Shown in pieces: positions 54,092-63,758 of a stretch of DNA of 64,000 nucleotides. Source of the DNA: Roseovarius arcticus (GTDB lineage Bacteria > Pseudomonadota > Alphaproteobacteria > Rhodobacterales > Rhodobacteraceae); NCBI RefSeq assembly GCF_006125015.1, contig NZ_SZZN01000002.1, positions 1-64,000 on the forward strand. Reading direction: 5' to 3'. Each line of letters opens with the position of its first letter. Positions within the stretch are counted from its first letter, which is position 1. The translations under genes were made by a program, and so were the position numbers. The notes under the pieces are model-generated. The model searched no databases. It was not told where the DNA came from and saw only the letters and a list, made by a program, of their open reading frames with translations.

Positions 54092-55588
54092 TCAATGCCC
54101 CATCAATTGATCCATCGCGCCAGGCTTGTCATGAATGGCAAGCTTGTCGACGATAGTCTCAGAAGCTTCGTTCATGCCGATTATCTGAACATCTGCACCT
54201 TCACGGCGCCATTTGAGAATTGCCATGTCCAGCGCCTGAACCGAGCTGATATCCCAGATATGCGCCCGGCTAACGTCGACGATGACACGATCAAGCGCCT
54301 CACGGAAATCAAAAGCATCCGCGAAATCCTCGGTCGATCCGTAGAAAAGTTGACCCTCAAGCACATAGGTCCGCTCGCGCCCGTCAGCGGAAAGCATCGA
54401 CGAAATGCGGAATAGCTGGGCGATCTTACCGGCAAAAAAGATGCCGGACAGTAGCACGCCGACCAACACGCCGATGGCAAGGTTGTGGGTGTAGACGACA
54501 GTGACCACCGTCGCGATCATCACGATCGAGGATGAGCGTGGATGCACTTTCAGCGCCTTGATCGAGGACCAAGAGAATGTGCCGATGGACACCATTATCA
54601 TGATGGCGACAAGGGCCGGCATTGGGATGCGCGCTACGAGATCGCCCAGGCCAACGACGAGGGTCAGCAAAACGACACCTGCGGTGAATGCCGAGAGACG
54701 CCCCCGACCACCGGACTTCACGTTGATGATCGACTGTCCGATCATCGCGCAGCCAGCCATGCCCCCGATGAACCCGGTCGCCGTGTTGGCGATGCCTTGA
54801 CCGATGCACTCTTGATTCCGGTTGGACTTGGTATCGGTCAGATCATCGACAATGTTCTGCGTCATCAGGCTTTCCAGAAGGCCGACGACGGCGACTGCTG
54901 CTGAAAAGGGGACGATGATCAGCAGAGTCTCAAATGTCAGTGGAATTTGCGGGATCAGGAAGACGGGCAACGTATCCGGAAGGGCTCCCATGTCCCCCAC
55001 GGTCCGGACGTCCCAGCCCATTGCAACCACAACCACCGTCAGCACGACGATCGTAACGAGCGGGGACGGCACCGCCGTCGTGATGCGTGGAAAGAGGTAT
55101 ATGATAGCCAGTCCCGCTGCTAACAGTGCATAGGTCAGCCAGCTGACGCCAGGATTACTGAGGTTCAACTCAGGAAGCTGCGCCATGAAGATAAGGATAG
55201 CCAGAGCGTTGACGAAGCCTGTCATCACCGACTTTGATATGTAGCGCATGAAGCGCCCGAGTTTGAGAAGGCCTGCCACGATCTGAAGCAGCCCGGCCAA
55301 AACAGTGGCCGCGAGCAAGTACTCGAGGCCATGGTCCTTCACGAGGGTAATCATCAGGACGGCTGTGGCAGCCGTGGCGGCCGAAATCATGCCGGGCCGC
55401 CCGCCGGTGAAGGCGATCAGAACCGCGATAGAGAAAGAGGCATAGAGACCCACCTTCGGATCCACGCCTGCGATGATTGAGAAGGCGATCGCTTCGGGTA
55501 TCAGGGCCAGAGCGACGACGATACCGGCCAGCACATCGCCACGGATGTTACCAAACCACTGTTGGCGGTAGTCAGAAATTGAAATCAT
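54092..55588 (-). CDS. SulP-family inorganic anion transporter with STAS domain
   Basis: A 498-aa membrane carrier. About 10-12 hydrophobic segments (first: [20 protein letters not shown]) are followed by a cytoplasmic STAS domain (about 390-490, [20 protein letters not shown]). The conserved [20 protein letters not shown] matches SulP. The substrate could be sulfate or bicarbonate; the lack of associated carboxysome or sulfate genes leaves this open. It is the first gene of an operon with the tandem Usp protein. Confidence 0.92.
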   Translation of the reverse strand: MISISDYRQQWFGNIRGDVLAGIVVALALIPEAIAFSIIAGVDPKVGLYASFSIAVLIAFTGGRPGMISAATAATAVLMITLVKDHGLEYLLAATVLAGLLQIVAGLLKLGRFMRYISKSVMTGFVNALAILIFMAQLPELNLSNPGVSWLTYALLAAGLAIIYLFPRITTAVPSPLVTIVVLTVVVVAMGWDVRTVGDMGALPDTLPVFLIPQIPLTFETLLIIVPFSAAVAVVGLLESLMTQNIVDDLTDTKSNRNQECIGQGIANTATGFIGGMAGCAMIGQSIINVKSGGRGRLSAFTAGVVLLTLVVGLGDLVARIPMPALVAIMIMVSIGTFSWSSIKALKVHPRSSSIVMIATVVTVVYTHNLAIGVLVGVLLSGIFFAGKIAQLFRISSMLSADGRERTYVLEGQLFYGSTEDFADAFDFREALDRVIVDVSRAHIWDISSVQALDMAILKWRREGADVQIIGMNEASETIVDKLAIHDKPGAMDQLMGH

Positions 55589-56191
55589 GAATAGTCCAAT
55601 ACCCTTCGTCGGAATGTCTTTCGCAAGACGGCCCGGCAGTGCAGTTTTAGCATATTTAAGGGTTGTCCGGCGGATCAGCGGCCGGAAGAGCCACCCGGGC
55701 TTTCACCGGGTCCTAGCGCTATTAGACGCGCATAAACTTGATTCTTCTCGGAACCTCAAGGGGGCAACGAAGCTCTCTTTGCTATTTGGGAGGTCTATCA
55801 GGGTAATGATGACACGATTTTGATCAACTCCCTTCCAGAAGTGATCATTCGTGCAAGATGCAGCGGTGAACAGTCTGGGCATCAAACCAGCCATGCGGCG
55901 ACGCAGCAAGCGGTCCAGGCCACCGCGCTCGCCTGGTCGACATGAACGGCCCTATGGCGGCCTTGGCCGATTGATCTGACGCAGCGCAGCTTTCTCAGAG
56001 AGGGATTGTTCAATCGCGCAGTATATTCAATGGTTGGATGGCAGCTCTATAGGGCAACGCGGACACACGAAAAAGCAGCTTTTTAAAGCGCTTGATCCAG
56101 AGCATTGCGCAACGTAGCCCGACGACATACAATTATATCTTAGGCCCAGCCATCCCTTGCATTTGCGAGGGAGCTTTCGAAGGGTATCAGC
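55589..56191. other. Intergenic region between SulP and HPF-like genes
   Basis: Six hundred bases between divergent genes without a supported gene. The palindrome TTGATCAA (about 55818-55825) was the only notable short dyad. Promoters of both flanking genes should lie here. Confidence 0.35.
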
Positions 56192-56509
56192 ATGCACATC
56201 GAGGTTAGTGCGGACAACAACATCGGCGGGAGTGAAGTCCTCACAAACGTTATCAAGAGTTTGGTTCAACAGGAACTGGCCCATCTCGACGAACATATCA
56301 CGAGAATTGAAGTCCCCCTCAGTGATCTCAACACCGGCACAACCGGCTGCGAGGAAAATCATTGCATGTTGGAAGCAAGGCTCAAGGGGCACCAGCCCAC
56401 CGTCGTCAAACATGCGGCTTTAACGTTGGAGCAGGCCACGAAGGGCGCAGCGAGCAAAATGAAAAGCTCGCTGGAGAGCACTCTTGCAAAGCTGTCGGAT
56501 CGTCATTGA
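56192..56509 (+). CDS. Ribosome hibernation factor-like protein (HPF/RaiA family)
   Basis: A 105-aa short-form protein. IEVSADNNIGGSEVLTNVIK, ITRIEVPLSDLNTGTTG, CMLEARLKGHQPTVVKH and a helical end AASKMKSSLESTLAKL follow the beta-alpha-beta-beta-beta-alpha plan of hibernation-promoting factors, which bind the 30S subunit and silence ribosomes when energy is short. This plasmid copy is shorter than the main chromosomal HPF. GAAGGG precedes the ATG. Fits the stress-gene surroundings. Confidence 0.75.
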   Translation: MHIEVSADNNIGGSEVLTNVIKSLVQQELAHLDEHITRIEVPLSDLNTGTTGCEENHCMLEARLKGHQPTVVKHAALTLEQATKGAASKMKSSLESTLAKLSDRH

Positions 56510-56593
56510 AATACCCGACTAAGGTTTCGTTAGGCAGCGATCCGTTTCCATTGGCAGAAGACAAAACACCTCATAAATGAAAGATCATAGAGT

Positions 56594-56941
56594 ATGGCAG
56601 ACGAAGAAGACCTTTGGGCTCTTGAAGAACAGTTCTGGACAGAAGGTGCTGACAGCGCGCGGAACATGACCGCGAAAGGCGCTGTTTTTGTTTTCCCATA
56701 TCCAGTCGGAATTCTTCAGGGAGATTCTCTTTGGCGAGAGAGTACGGTCGCGCAGCGATGGCGGTCCGTCGTCTTTACGGAGCGCAGCTTCAATAGAGAA
56801 AAAGATGTTGCTGTGCTGGCCTATCACGTCTCCGCAGAGCGCGATAATATACCGATCTACGAGGCCATCTGTACATCCTCATACCTCCAGGATGACGGGA
56901 AATGGCTGCGGATGGCGCACCAGCAAACCCCTGCATCCTAA
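56594..56941 (+). CDS. DUF4440 (NTF2-like) protein
   Basis: A 115-aa protein of the NTF2-like fold. WALEEQFWTEGADSARNMTA and then AVFVFPYPVGILQGD resemble the DUF4440/SnoaL-like cone fold that often binds small molecules. The C-terminal strands YEAICTSSYLQDDGKWLRMA complete it. The molecular role is unknown. It lies 84 bp downstream of the HPF-like gene on the same strand and may be cotranscribed. Confidence 0.7.
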   Translation: MADEEDLWALEEQFWTEGADSARNMTAKGAVFVFPYPVGILQGDSLWRESTVAQRWRSVVFTERSFNREKDVAVLAYHVSAERDNIPIYEAICTSSYLQDDGKWLRMAHQQTPAS

Positions 56942-57044
56942 CATCTCGACGGCTCCTGCAAGGGACATTAGCAATGAAGCGAAACTGCCGAGAGAGCGCG
57001 AGAACAGGCAGACGCTGACTGCGACATATGGCCGAAAAATTAAC

Positions 57045-57170
57045 GAAAGGCGGCGCTTCAGATGGCCCTGGCAAAGCTGAGCATGGCCCCGGTACGAATC
57101 ACTCACAGTTGAGTGCAGTTGGTGGTAAAACGCTCGACCAAAGACGTCAGACAATCGGCGGCGAGAAGAA
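57045..57170. repeat. Diverged non-coding repeat, copy 1
   Basis: This stretch aligns by eye with 63585-63705: shared GGCGCTTCAGAT, AAAGCTGA, a TGGTG-T core and CAAAGACGTCA in the same order and similar spacing. Both copies lie between genes. Confidence 0.45.
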
Positions 57171-57244
57171 ATACAGCTAAGATATTGGGCGGCGCTGATA
57201 GTGGCTCCGCCCCAGCCCACCCAATCCGCCTTAGGAATGACCGT

Positions 57245-58189
57245 ATGTCCCGTGGCCGCAACGCCGAAAAGCCAACCGATATTCCGGCAAAAGGCTGGCT
57301 GGATATCGCCCTGCGCGTCAAAAATGAAATGGCGAGCGATCATGTCGGCCTAATCGCGGCCGGTGTCGCGTTTTACACGCTTCTGGCGATCTTTCCCGCG
57401 CTTACCGCGCTTCTGGCAATTGGTGGCCTGCTGGTCGACCCGACGCAGATCGTGGACGAACTGCAGACCCTGACCAACATCATGCCCCAAGAGGTCGCAA
57501 CCATCATTCTATCGCAGGCGCAGGATGTCGCAGGCTCGCGTCAAGGTGGCCTTGGTCTAGCGGCGGTTCTGGGTATCGTGCTGGCGCTTTACTCGGCGTC
57601 CAAGGGCGTCGGCAGCCTGATCGAAGGGCTAAACGTCGCCTATGACGAAGACGAAACGCGCGGTTTTATCTGGCTCAAAATCATCACCTTTGGGCTAACC
57701 GTCGCGCTGATCGCCGGCGCCGTTCTGGTGATGATACTGCTCATGGCCGTCCCCGCCGCGATGGCCTTTGTGAACCTCGGACCCGCGGTCGAAATCGCTG
57801 TGGCTGGCGCAAGCTGGCTGTTGATGCTGGCCCTGTTGGCGGTCGCGCTGTCCGCTCTCTACCGGTTTGGCCCAGACCGTGATCAGGCCGAATGGCGCTG
57901 GGTGTCTATCGGATCGATCGCCGCTTGCGTCGTCTGGCTGCTGGCCTCGGTCGGCTTTGCCCTCTACGCTTCGAACTTCGGCTCCTACAACGAAAGCTTT
58001 GGCTCCCTTGGCGGTGCAATCGTACTGCTGATGTGGCTTTGGATTTCGGCCTACATCGTACTAATGGGCGCCGAACTGAACGCCGAGATGGAAGCCCAGA
58101 CCCGCTATGACACCACCGTCGGACATGATGAGCCGATGGGCGAGCGGGGTGCAGAAAAGGCGGATCGACTGGGTGAAAGCATGGAGTAA
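57245..58189 (+). CDS. YihY/virulence factor BrkB family membrane protein
   Basis: A 314-aa inner-membrane protein with about six hydrophobic segments. DHVGLIAAGVAFYTLLAIFP, GGLGLAAVLGIVLALYSASK and SYNESFGSLGGAIVLLMWLW are the family's conserved blocks. Once annotated as ribonuclease BN, these proteins are not nucleases; their transport role is unresolved. The start ATG 57245 follows AGGAA. A longer frame from 57113 has atypical composition and overlaps the non-coding repeat. Confidence 0.9.
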   Translation: MSRGRNAEKPTDIPAKGWLDIALRVKNEMASDHVGLIAAGVAFYTLLAIFPALTALLAIGGLLVDPTQIVDELQTLTNIMPQEVATIILSQAQDVAGSRQGGLGLAAVLGIVLALYSASKGVGSLIEGLNVAYDEDETRGFIWLKIITFGLTVALIAGAVLVMILLMAVPAAMAFVNLGPAVEIAVAGASWLLMLALLAVALSALYRFGPDRDQAEWRWVSIGSIAACVVWLLASVGFALYASNFGSYNESFGSLGGAIVLLMWLWISAYIVLMGAELNAEMEAQTRYDTTVGHDEPMGERGAEKADRLGESME

Positions 58190-58289
58190 TTGGCGCATTG
58201 TTTTCGATCTAGCGGTCACTGCTTAGCACAAAACTAGGACCAGATGTCAGTTTTTGGGAACTGGCCTTAGATTTGATGGTTTTCTAGGC

Positions 58290-58450
58290 AGTCAGCTTGG
58301 CAGAAACTGTCGAACGATGTCTTGAGCGATCCGTTGCGGCCGCCGGGTAACCGCATCGACGCAGCACCACGAACTAGGCACTTCGACTGCTATATCTTCA
58401 CTGAGAACGGCGGTGACAAACTCGGCCGCGGGAGAGGCGGGATGAGCCTG
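58290..58450 (-). pseudogene. Possible thioesterase C-terminal remnant
   Basis: Reading leftward into the IS21 end gives about 45 residues ending VEVPSSWCCVDAVTRRPQRI and QDIVRQFLPS. This resembles the last strand and tail of hot-dog-fold acyl-CoA thioesterases. The rest is missing beyond the IS21 boundary. The call is from pattern only. The remaining bases from 58190 to 58290 hold nothing recognised. Confidence 0.3.
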
Positions 58451-58451
58451 C

Positions 58452-59563
58452 TGCGGTCGGCGTAAAAGTCGGCCACTCTTGTCCTTTCGGGTGACAGGGA
58501 GGGTTGGGGTATTTTCACCGTGGAACTTTACAGGAAGGTCCGTCTTGCTTGTCGAGACGGCATGAGCGCGCGGGCAGCGGCGCGGCATTTCGGGATTTCG
58601 CGCGATAGCGTCAGAAAGATGCTGAGTTTTTCGGTGCCACCGGGATACCGGCGCAAAGCTGAGATAAAACGGCCCAAGCTGGATGGGTTCACCGAGATCA
58701 TTGATGCTTGGCTTGTGCAGTATCAGGGCCGGAACCGCAAGCAACGTCACACGGCGAAGCGGGTGCCGGAACGGCTTCGTGATGAGCACGGCTTCACCGG
58801 CGGCTACACCATCGTGAAGGATTACATCCGAGAGCGCGACCGGCGCGGTCGTGAGATGTTCGTGCCGCTGATCCACCCGCCGGGCCATGCACAGGCCGAC
58901 TTTGGCGAAGCGATGGTCATCATCGACGGGGTCGAACAGAAGGCCCATTTCTTTGCCTTCGACCTGCCGCACAGCGATGCCTGTTACATCAGGGCGTATC
59001 CGGCTGCGATCTCCGGGGCCTGGGTCGATGGTCACGTTCATGCCTTTGAGTTCTTCGGCAGGGTGCCGGTATCGGTTATTTACGACAACGACCGCTGTCT
59101 GGTGGCGAGCATCCTGCCGGACGGCACACGCAAACGGGCAAAACTGTCCAGCGGCTTTCTGTCCCATTATCTGATCCGTGATCGCTACGGACGCCCGGGC
59201 AAGGGCAACGACAAGGGCGGCGTCGAAGGGCTGGTCGGTTATGCGCGTCGCAACTTCATGGTGCCGGTGCCGCACTTTGCATCCTGGGATGAGTTCAATA
59301 TCTGGCTCGAAGAGCAATGCTGCAAGCGACCGGCGGATACTTTGCGCGGCCATACCGAGACGATCGGGCAGCGGCTGGAACGGGATCTGGAGGCAATGGC
59401 CGATCTGCCGGCGGCACCCTTTGACGCCTGTGACCAGACAAGTGGGCGGGTCAGTTCGCAGGCACTGGTGCGCTACAAGACCAGCAATTATTCGGTGCAG
59501 GTTGAAACTTTATGCCACCGACAGGACGAAAACATTCATGTTGGTAGGGTCGGTTTGGGTTAG
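58452..59563 (+). mobile_element. IS21-family element, truncated
   Basis: The left end region (TGCGGTCGGCGTAAAAGTCG, then GCCAC) resembles IS21-family termini. An istA gene follows but stops abruptly at 59563. istB and the right end are missing and a vapC remnant follows directly, so the 3' half was deleted. Confidence 0.7.
58520..59563 (+). pseudogene. istA: IS21-family transposase IstA, C-terminally truncated
   Basis: The first 347 codons of IstA remain. The helix-turn-helix (SARAAARHFGISRDSVRKML) is followed by the rve catalytic core with Asp in HAQADFGEAMVIIDG, Asp in VSVIYDNDRC and the downstream GKGNDKGGVEGLVGYARRN carrying the Glu. The normal protein is about 500 aa. The last residues (after about SVQVETLCHRQDE) leave the family pattern, marking the deletion joint. 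The start is a GTG. Confidence 0.85.
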
Positions 59564-59639
59564 AAAGCAGATCTTTGGCTCAAGCCTAGAGCGCGGTGCG
59601 CGCGCCCAGGCGGGGCACCGACCTTGGTGGCCTTGGCAG

Positions 59640-59900
59640 TCAGTCCTGTTGCCACGGGTTAATCACCTCGACACCCATATCCCGAAAAGGCCGGACGTCC
59701 CGCGTGGCGACAGCGAAGCCTTTGGAAAGCGCAATGGCCGCGAGGGCCGCAAAGAGCCGTGTGCTGGAAAGATCGAAGGCGGCAATGCTACCCGCGAACA
59801 ACCCATCGACAAAGGCGTCGATCAGCTTTTCTAGAGCCGCGCGTTTCTTGCCGGTATCGAGCAGCGCCGCGCCATATAGCAGTTTGGCCGTAGAGCTGAG
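59640..59900 (-). pseudogene. VapC-type PIN-domain toxin remnant
   Basis: Reading leftward: TAKLLYGAALLDTGKKRAAL, FAGSIAAFDLSSTRLFAALA, then SKGFAVATRDVRPFRDMGVE and INPW. This is the C-terminal two-thirds of a VapC toxin. About 15-20 residues around the third acidic catalytic residue (normally after the IxxADxxIAA stretch) are deleted, and the N-terminal Asp strand is absent. No vapB is left. It abuts the truncated IS21. Confidence 0.7.
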
Positions 59901-60283
59901 GCAACAGTGAACTAACGCATGACGGCGTCAGAGGTGAAGCCTTAACGAAAGCGGGTCGGTAGGTTTGCCCTTTCCGGTGTCGATCAGGCCTAAAATTAGA
60001 TTCGTGGCGTTCGCGCTCTCGGTTGTATTGGCTCATAAATCAACCTATACAAAGCCCACCTTCACAGAACTAAGGCGCAAGCCCTTGGCCGTTGCAATCT
60101 GGCATTACGGCATAATAACCTCTGGGGCGCATCTCAGCCCGGCGGCTATTCTAGGCCGACGCAGAGGGCAGACCTTGACACCGCATTGCGCCCGGCTAAC
60201 CGGGACAAAGGCGCCTCCGCCGAGACGCGTGCAGCGGGACGAGATCCAAGACCTTGAGAAAAATAATAAAAGGGAAGATACAC
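59901..60283. other. Intergenic region upstream of the binding-protein gene
   Basis: Nothing coding is supported. The promoter of the substrate-binding protein gene should be here. The last 20 bases hold its AAAGGGAAG ribosome-binding site. Confidence 0.35.
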
Positions 60284-61843
60284 ATGTCGCTCATCACGAA
60301 TGGTCGCCTCGACCGGCGCGGATTTCTGAAGACCACGGCTGCAAGCGGCATCGCCGCATCGCTGCCGCTGGGCGGCGCCATGGCCGCCACACCCAAACGC
60401 GGCGGGCATCTGCGCATCGGCAAAGGCCACGGCGCAACCACCGATACGCTGAACCCCGGCATGTTCGAAAACGGCTATACTATCGCGCTGACCTTCGCCA
60501 AAGATGGCCACCTGACCGAAGTGCTGGCCGACGGTTCGATCGGCCCCGAAATCGCCGAAAGCTGGGAGGCGTCCGAGGATGCCAAAATCTGGCGGTTCAA
60601 GATCCGCAAGGGCGTCACTTACCATTCGGGCAAGGCTGTAACTGTCCAAGACGTCGTCGCGTCGATCAACTTCCACCGCGCCGAAGGCACAACCTCGGCC
60701 GCCGGTCCGCTCATTGCCGCGATCCAAGATATCACCATCGAGGGCGACGATACCGTCATCTTTACGCTGGATGGTGGCGATGCAGACTTCCCATTTATCG
60801 TCAGCGATTACCACCTGTCCATCCTGCCTGCCACGGATGACGGCATCGACTGGAAATCCGGCGACGGCTGCGGCAGCTACAAGATCAAATCGTTCGACCC
60901 CGGCATATCGACATCGCTGGAGCGCAACGAAAACCATTGGCGCGACGACGTCGCATGGTTCGAAAGCATTGAACTGCTGGTCTTGACCGATCAGAACGCG
61001 CGCACCACGGCGCTGGTGTCGGGCGACGTCGACACTGTCGACAAGCTGGACCTCAAGACCATCGACCTGCTGTCGCGCTATCCCGACCTCGTCATCAGTT
61101 CGATCGCAGGGACGCAGCATTTTACCTTCGCCATGGATTCGCGACAGGATCCCTATGCCGACAACAACGTGCGCCTCGCGATGAAATACGCGATCAACCG
61201 CGAGGAACTGGTCGAAAAGATCCTGTTCGGCTACGGCTCGGTCGGGAATGACATTCCAGTTGGCCAGAATCAGCAATTTTACAACACCGAACTGGAGCAG
61301 AAGACATACGACCCCGATAAGGCCAAGTTCTACCTGAAGGAGGCGGGCCTGGAGTCGCTTGACGTCAGCCTGTCAGCCGCGGACGCCGCCTTCGCCGGTG
61401 CGGTCAACGCTGCAACGCTTTACCAAAACTCAGCTAAGGATGCGGGCATCAACATCAATGTCGTGCGCGAGCCGAACGATGGCTATTGGTCCGACGTCTG
61501 GATGAAAAAGCCATTCACAGCGGTCTATTGGGGCGGTCGCCCAGTTCAGGATCAGGCGTTTTCCATCGCCTTCACTTGCGGGGCGGAATGGAATGACGGC
61601 TTCTGGTGCAACGAGACGTTCGACGCATTGCTCAAAGAGGCCCGCGCCGAGCTGGATGAGGACAAGCGTCGTCAGCAGTATTTCGAGCTGCAGGAGATCG
61701 TCAGCACCCAAGGGTCCGTCGTCATCCCGATGTTCGCCAATTACGTCTATGCCACGACCAAAAAGATCGGGATGCCCAAAAAGGCTGCGTCGAACTGGGA
61801 CATGGACGGCGAGCGTTGGGCCGAGCGCTGGTGGTTCGCTTGA
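60284..61843 (+). CDS. ABC transporter substrate-binding protein, family 5 (peptide/opine type)
   Basis: A 519-aa periplasmic binding protein of the DppA/OppA family. A twin-arginine signal (DRRGFLKTTAASGIAASLPL, then GGAMAA) exports it folded. The mature part has WRFKIRKGVTYHSGKAVT (conserved F-x-L-R-K-G-x-x-F/Y-H-x-G region) and the late NVRLAMKYAINREELVEKI. ATG 60284 follows AAGGGAAG. No permease or ATPase genes are adjacent, so it is an orphan here and must use components encoded elsewhere, or is the remnant of a lost operon. Confidence 0.92.
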   Translation: MSLITNGRLDRRGFLKTTAASGIAASLPLGGAMAATPKRGGHLRIGKGHGATTDTLNPGMFENGYTIALTFAKDGHLTEVLADGSIGPEIAESWEASEDAKIWRFKIRKGVTYHSGKAVTVQDVVASINFHRAEGTTSAAGPLIAAIQDITIEGDDTVIFTLDGGDADFPFIVSDYHLSILPATDDGIDWKSGDGCGSYKIKSFDPGISTSLERNENHWRDDVAWFESIELLVLTDQNARTTALVSGDVDTVDKLDLKTIDLLSRYPDLVISSIAGTQHFTFAMDSRQDPYADNNVRLAMKYAINREELVEKILFGYGSVGNDIPVGQNQQFYNTELEQKTYDPDKAKFYLKEAGLESLDVSLSAADAAFAGAVNAATLYQNSAKDAGININVVREPNDGYWSDVWMKKPFTAVYWGGRPVQDQAFSIAFTCGAEWNDGFWCNETFDALLKEARAELDEDKRRQQYFELQEIVSTQGSVVIPMFANYVYATTKKIGMPKKAASNWDMDGERWAERWWFA

Positions 61844-62247
61844 GAAAAAACCGCTGAGCGCGCGGCTTACCGGCCGTGCGCCCGGTGCTTAAATGGAATG
61901 CTGCCGAATCCCAAGTTTGGCATCATTTTTTGGTACTTTACCCCTGAAGAATACCAAGAGGCTTGCGGCGGGCGCGATCTTTCTGGTGAAATTTGCAGAC
62001 AGCACCTTGTCGAAGCGCATACGAGGGCCAGCCTCGCCAGAGGCACGTTTGCTCGACGGCCAAAAAAGGATCGCTCCACGACATCGCTCGACGGTTTCTG
62101 CCAAACTAAAACTAGTTCGTCCGTTTCGCGATTGAAGGAGCCATGCTGCAGGGATCAAAAACGCACGGGCCTTTCGTTTCAAATTAATCCAATCAGTTGT
62201 GACCCTTTGACATTGCTGTTAGCCGCTCAATCAAAAGGGAATTAACA
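61844..62247. other. Intergenic region after the binding protein
   Basis: Four hundred bases without a convincing gene; several open frames on both strands show atypical composition. The genes of an expected ABC permease are not present. Confidence 0.35.
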
Positions 62248-62667
62248 ATGGATGGCAAGCTCACACGAGCAACCGAGGTCGAACGAGTATCAGAACTCTT
62301 AGGACTACCTGAAGAAATCAATGATACAGATTCTCTGATCGCCCAGGTTACAACGGGTCTTCCCACCAAGTCCGTAGAGAAGATTTTAGAGGTAATGAAC
62401 TCACAGCCAGTACTAAACCTCATTCCTGAACGGGCCTTCCGGCGAGCGAAGGCCGGAAAAATCCCCCTAAGTCCCGACAGGAGTAAGGTCCTATATGATT
62501 TTGCGCGCGCATACGTGGCCGCAGACAAAACTCACAGTGGCAACGGTGCCCTGGTGATGCGGTTTCTTGAGAAGCCTAATCCAGATCTTGGAGGCGCGGC
62601 TCCAATGGCACTAGCAATTTCGAGCCCTGCCGGTGCTGACGCAGTGATTGAACTACTTAGTAGATAA
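62248..62667 (+). CDS. Xre/MbcA/ParS-type antitoxin domain protein (orphan)
   Basis: A 139-aa protein. The helical N-terminal part (TEVERVSELLGLPEEIN) is followed by the central IPERAFRRAKAGKIPLSPDR, and the C-terminal toxin-binding domain (ALVMRFLEKPNPDLGGAAPM and AGADAVIELL) matches the MbcA/ParS-type (DUF2384) antitoxins. These pair with RES-domain NAD-degrading toxins. No RES gene lies within the next 100 bp or upstream, so it is solitary here. GGGAATTAAC lies before the ATG. Confidence 0.7.
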   Translation: MDGKLTRATEVERVSELLGLPEEINDTDSLIAQVTTGLPTKSVEKILEVMNSQPVLNLIPERAFRRAKAGKIPLSPDRSKVLYDFARAYVAADKTHSGNGALVMRFLEKPNPDLGGAAPMALAISSPAGADAVIELLSR

Positions 62668-62782
62668 GCTAACCAGCCTCACGTCGACGCACGTCCTTAA
62701 GTGTATTTGTTGTTCTGAGCGGCAATCAGATTGCGGACATTATTTAAAGATGGGCTGATCCTGCGCTCACTTTACTGAACGC

Positions 62783-63334
62783 TCAGGCGGTGCCGGCCTG
62801 GTTCGCCTGCGTCCACAACCACTTGGCGAAGGCGCGCGAGGCGGCCGTCTGGCCCGTCTTTTCGGGAGGGATTAGGTAACATCCCTCCGCCAGCGGCGGC
62901 GCGTGATCAAACGGGCGCACTAATCGTCCCCCGGCGATCATGTCAACCACCAGTGTATCATGCACCATGGCGATCCCGGCCCCCTCCAGCGCCACGTTGA
63001 CGGCAATGCCAAAGGTCGAGCCGCGATTGACCTCGGCCCAGCGATCAAAAGGGCGCGCCTGCGACTTGAACCATGCGTCCCAAGTGCCCGTGAGCCCGGA
63101 GCACTCGAATAGCGTCGCCGTCTCCAGATCGAACGCGCCGTCCTGATAATTGGGTCGGCAGACCGGATAGAAGCGATCCTGCGTTAGACGTTCTGCCCCA
63201 TGAGGTACGTCGCCGTCGCGGGCGAAACGTATCTCGAGCGACGAGGACTCGGTATTGCGCTCCGGGTCCCAGATCGGCGTGACGATGTTCAGCGTGATGC
63301 CGGGGTGCGCCGCAGTGCCAAAATTGGCAGCCAT
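62783..63334 (-). pseudogene. LysR-family regulator, N-terminally truncated
   Basis: About 180 residues of the effector-binding domain remain: HPGITLNIVTPIWDPER, DRFYPVCRP, NVALEGAGIAMVHDTLV and the terminal ASRAFAKWLWTQ. The helix-turn-helix DNA-binding half and the linker are missing upstream, where the frame becomes unrelated. An ATG at 63334 could start a stub, but it would have no DNA-binding domain. Confidence 0.8.
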
Positions 63335-63758
63335 GGCTCACCCTCACGAACACGATAGTTAGATACCATCCGGCGGGAAAGCTTTCAGTGCTCCGATAAC
63401 GCAAGCGGGATGACACACACTGGACAGGTGCTGTAGCACTGACGTCTGTTCAAAAGCGCGAAGCCAGATCGCGTCGACAAGCAGGGACGCAGCTCAACGC
63501 CTAGCTTTACCCCGGTCGCCTCGCAGCCATTGAGGGAGCTTGCAGCGGATGTCCGCAGCACATGGGTGACAAGCTATCCGAAAAAACGGCGCTTCAGATA
63601 GCAATTGAAAAGCTGAACTAAGCGCGGCACAGGCCCACATCACCCGCAGCTAAGTGCATCTGGTGATAGGCTCTATCAAAGACGTCAAGCAGGCAGCTGT
63701 TCGCCACCTGCCTCTAAATGTATCCGAATTTATCCGTGCGGGTGAACCTGTTTCCAGC
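63335..63758. other. Intergenic region with repeat copy
   Basis: No supported gene. Contains copy 2 of the diverged repeat (about 63585-63705). The joint where the LysR gene lost its 5' half lies near 63335. Confidence 0.35.
63585..63705. repeat. Diverged non-coding repeat, copy 2
   Basis: Counterpart of 57045-57170 with the same order of conserved blocks (GGCGCTTCAGAT, AAAGCTGA, TGGTGAT and CAAAGACGTCA). Confidence 0.45.

Noticed and set aside
55818..55825. TTGATCAA palindrome as an FNR box
   Set aside because: The half-sites abut without the four-base spacer of FNR boxes, so it is probably a chance palindrome.
58292..59353. 353-codon open frame on the minus strand
   Set aside because: It lies antisense to the IS21 transposase core over most of its length and shows no family motif; only its last 45 codons, outside the IS, look like a gene remnant.
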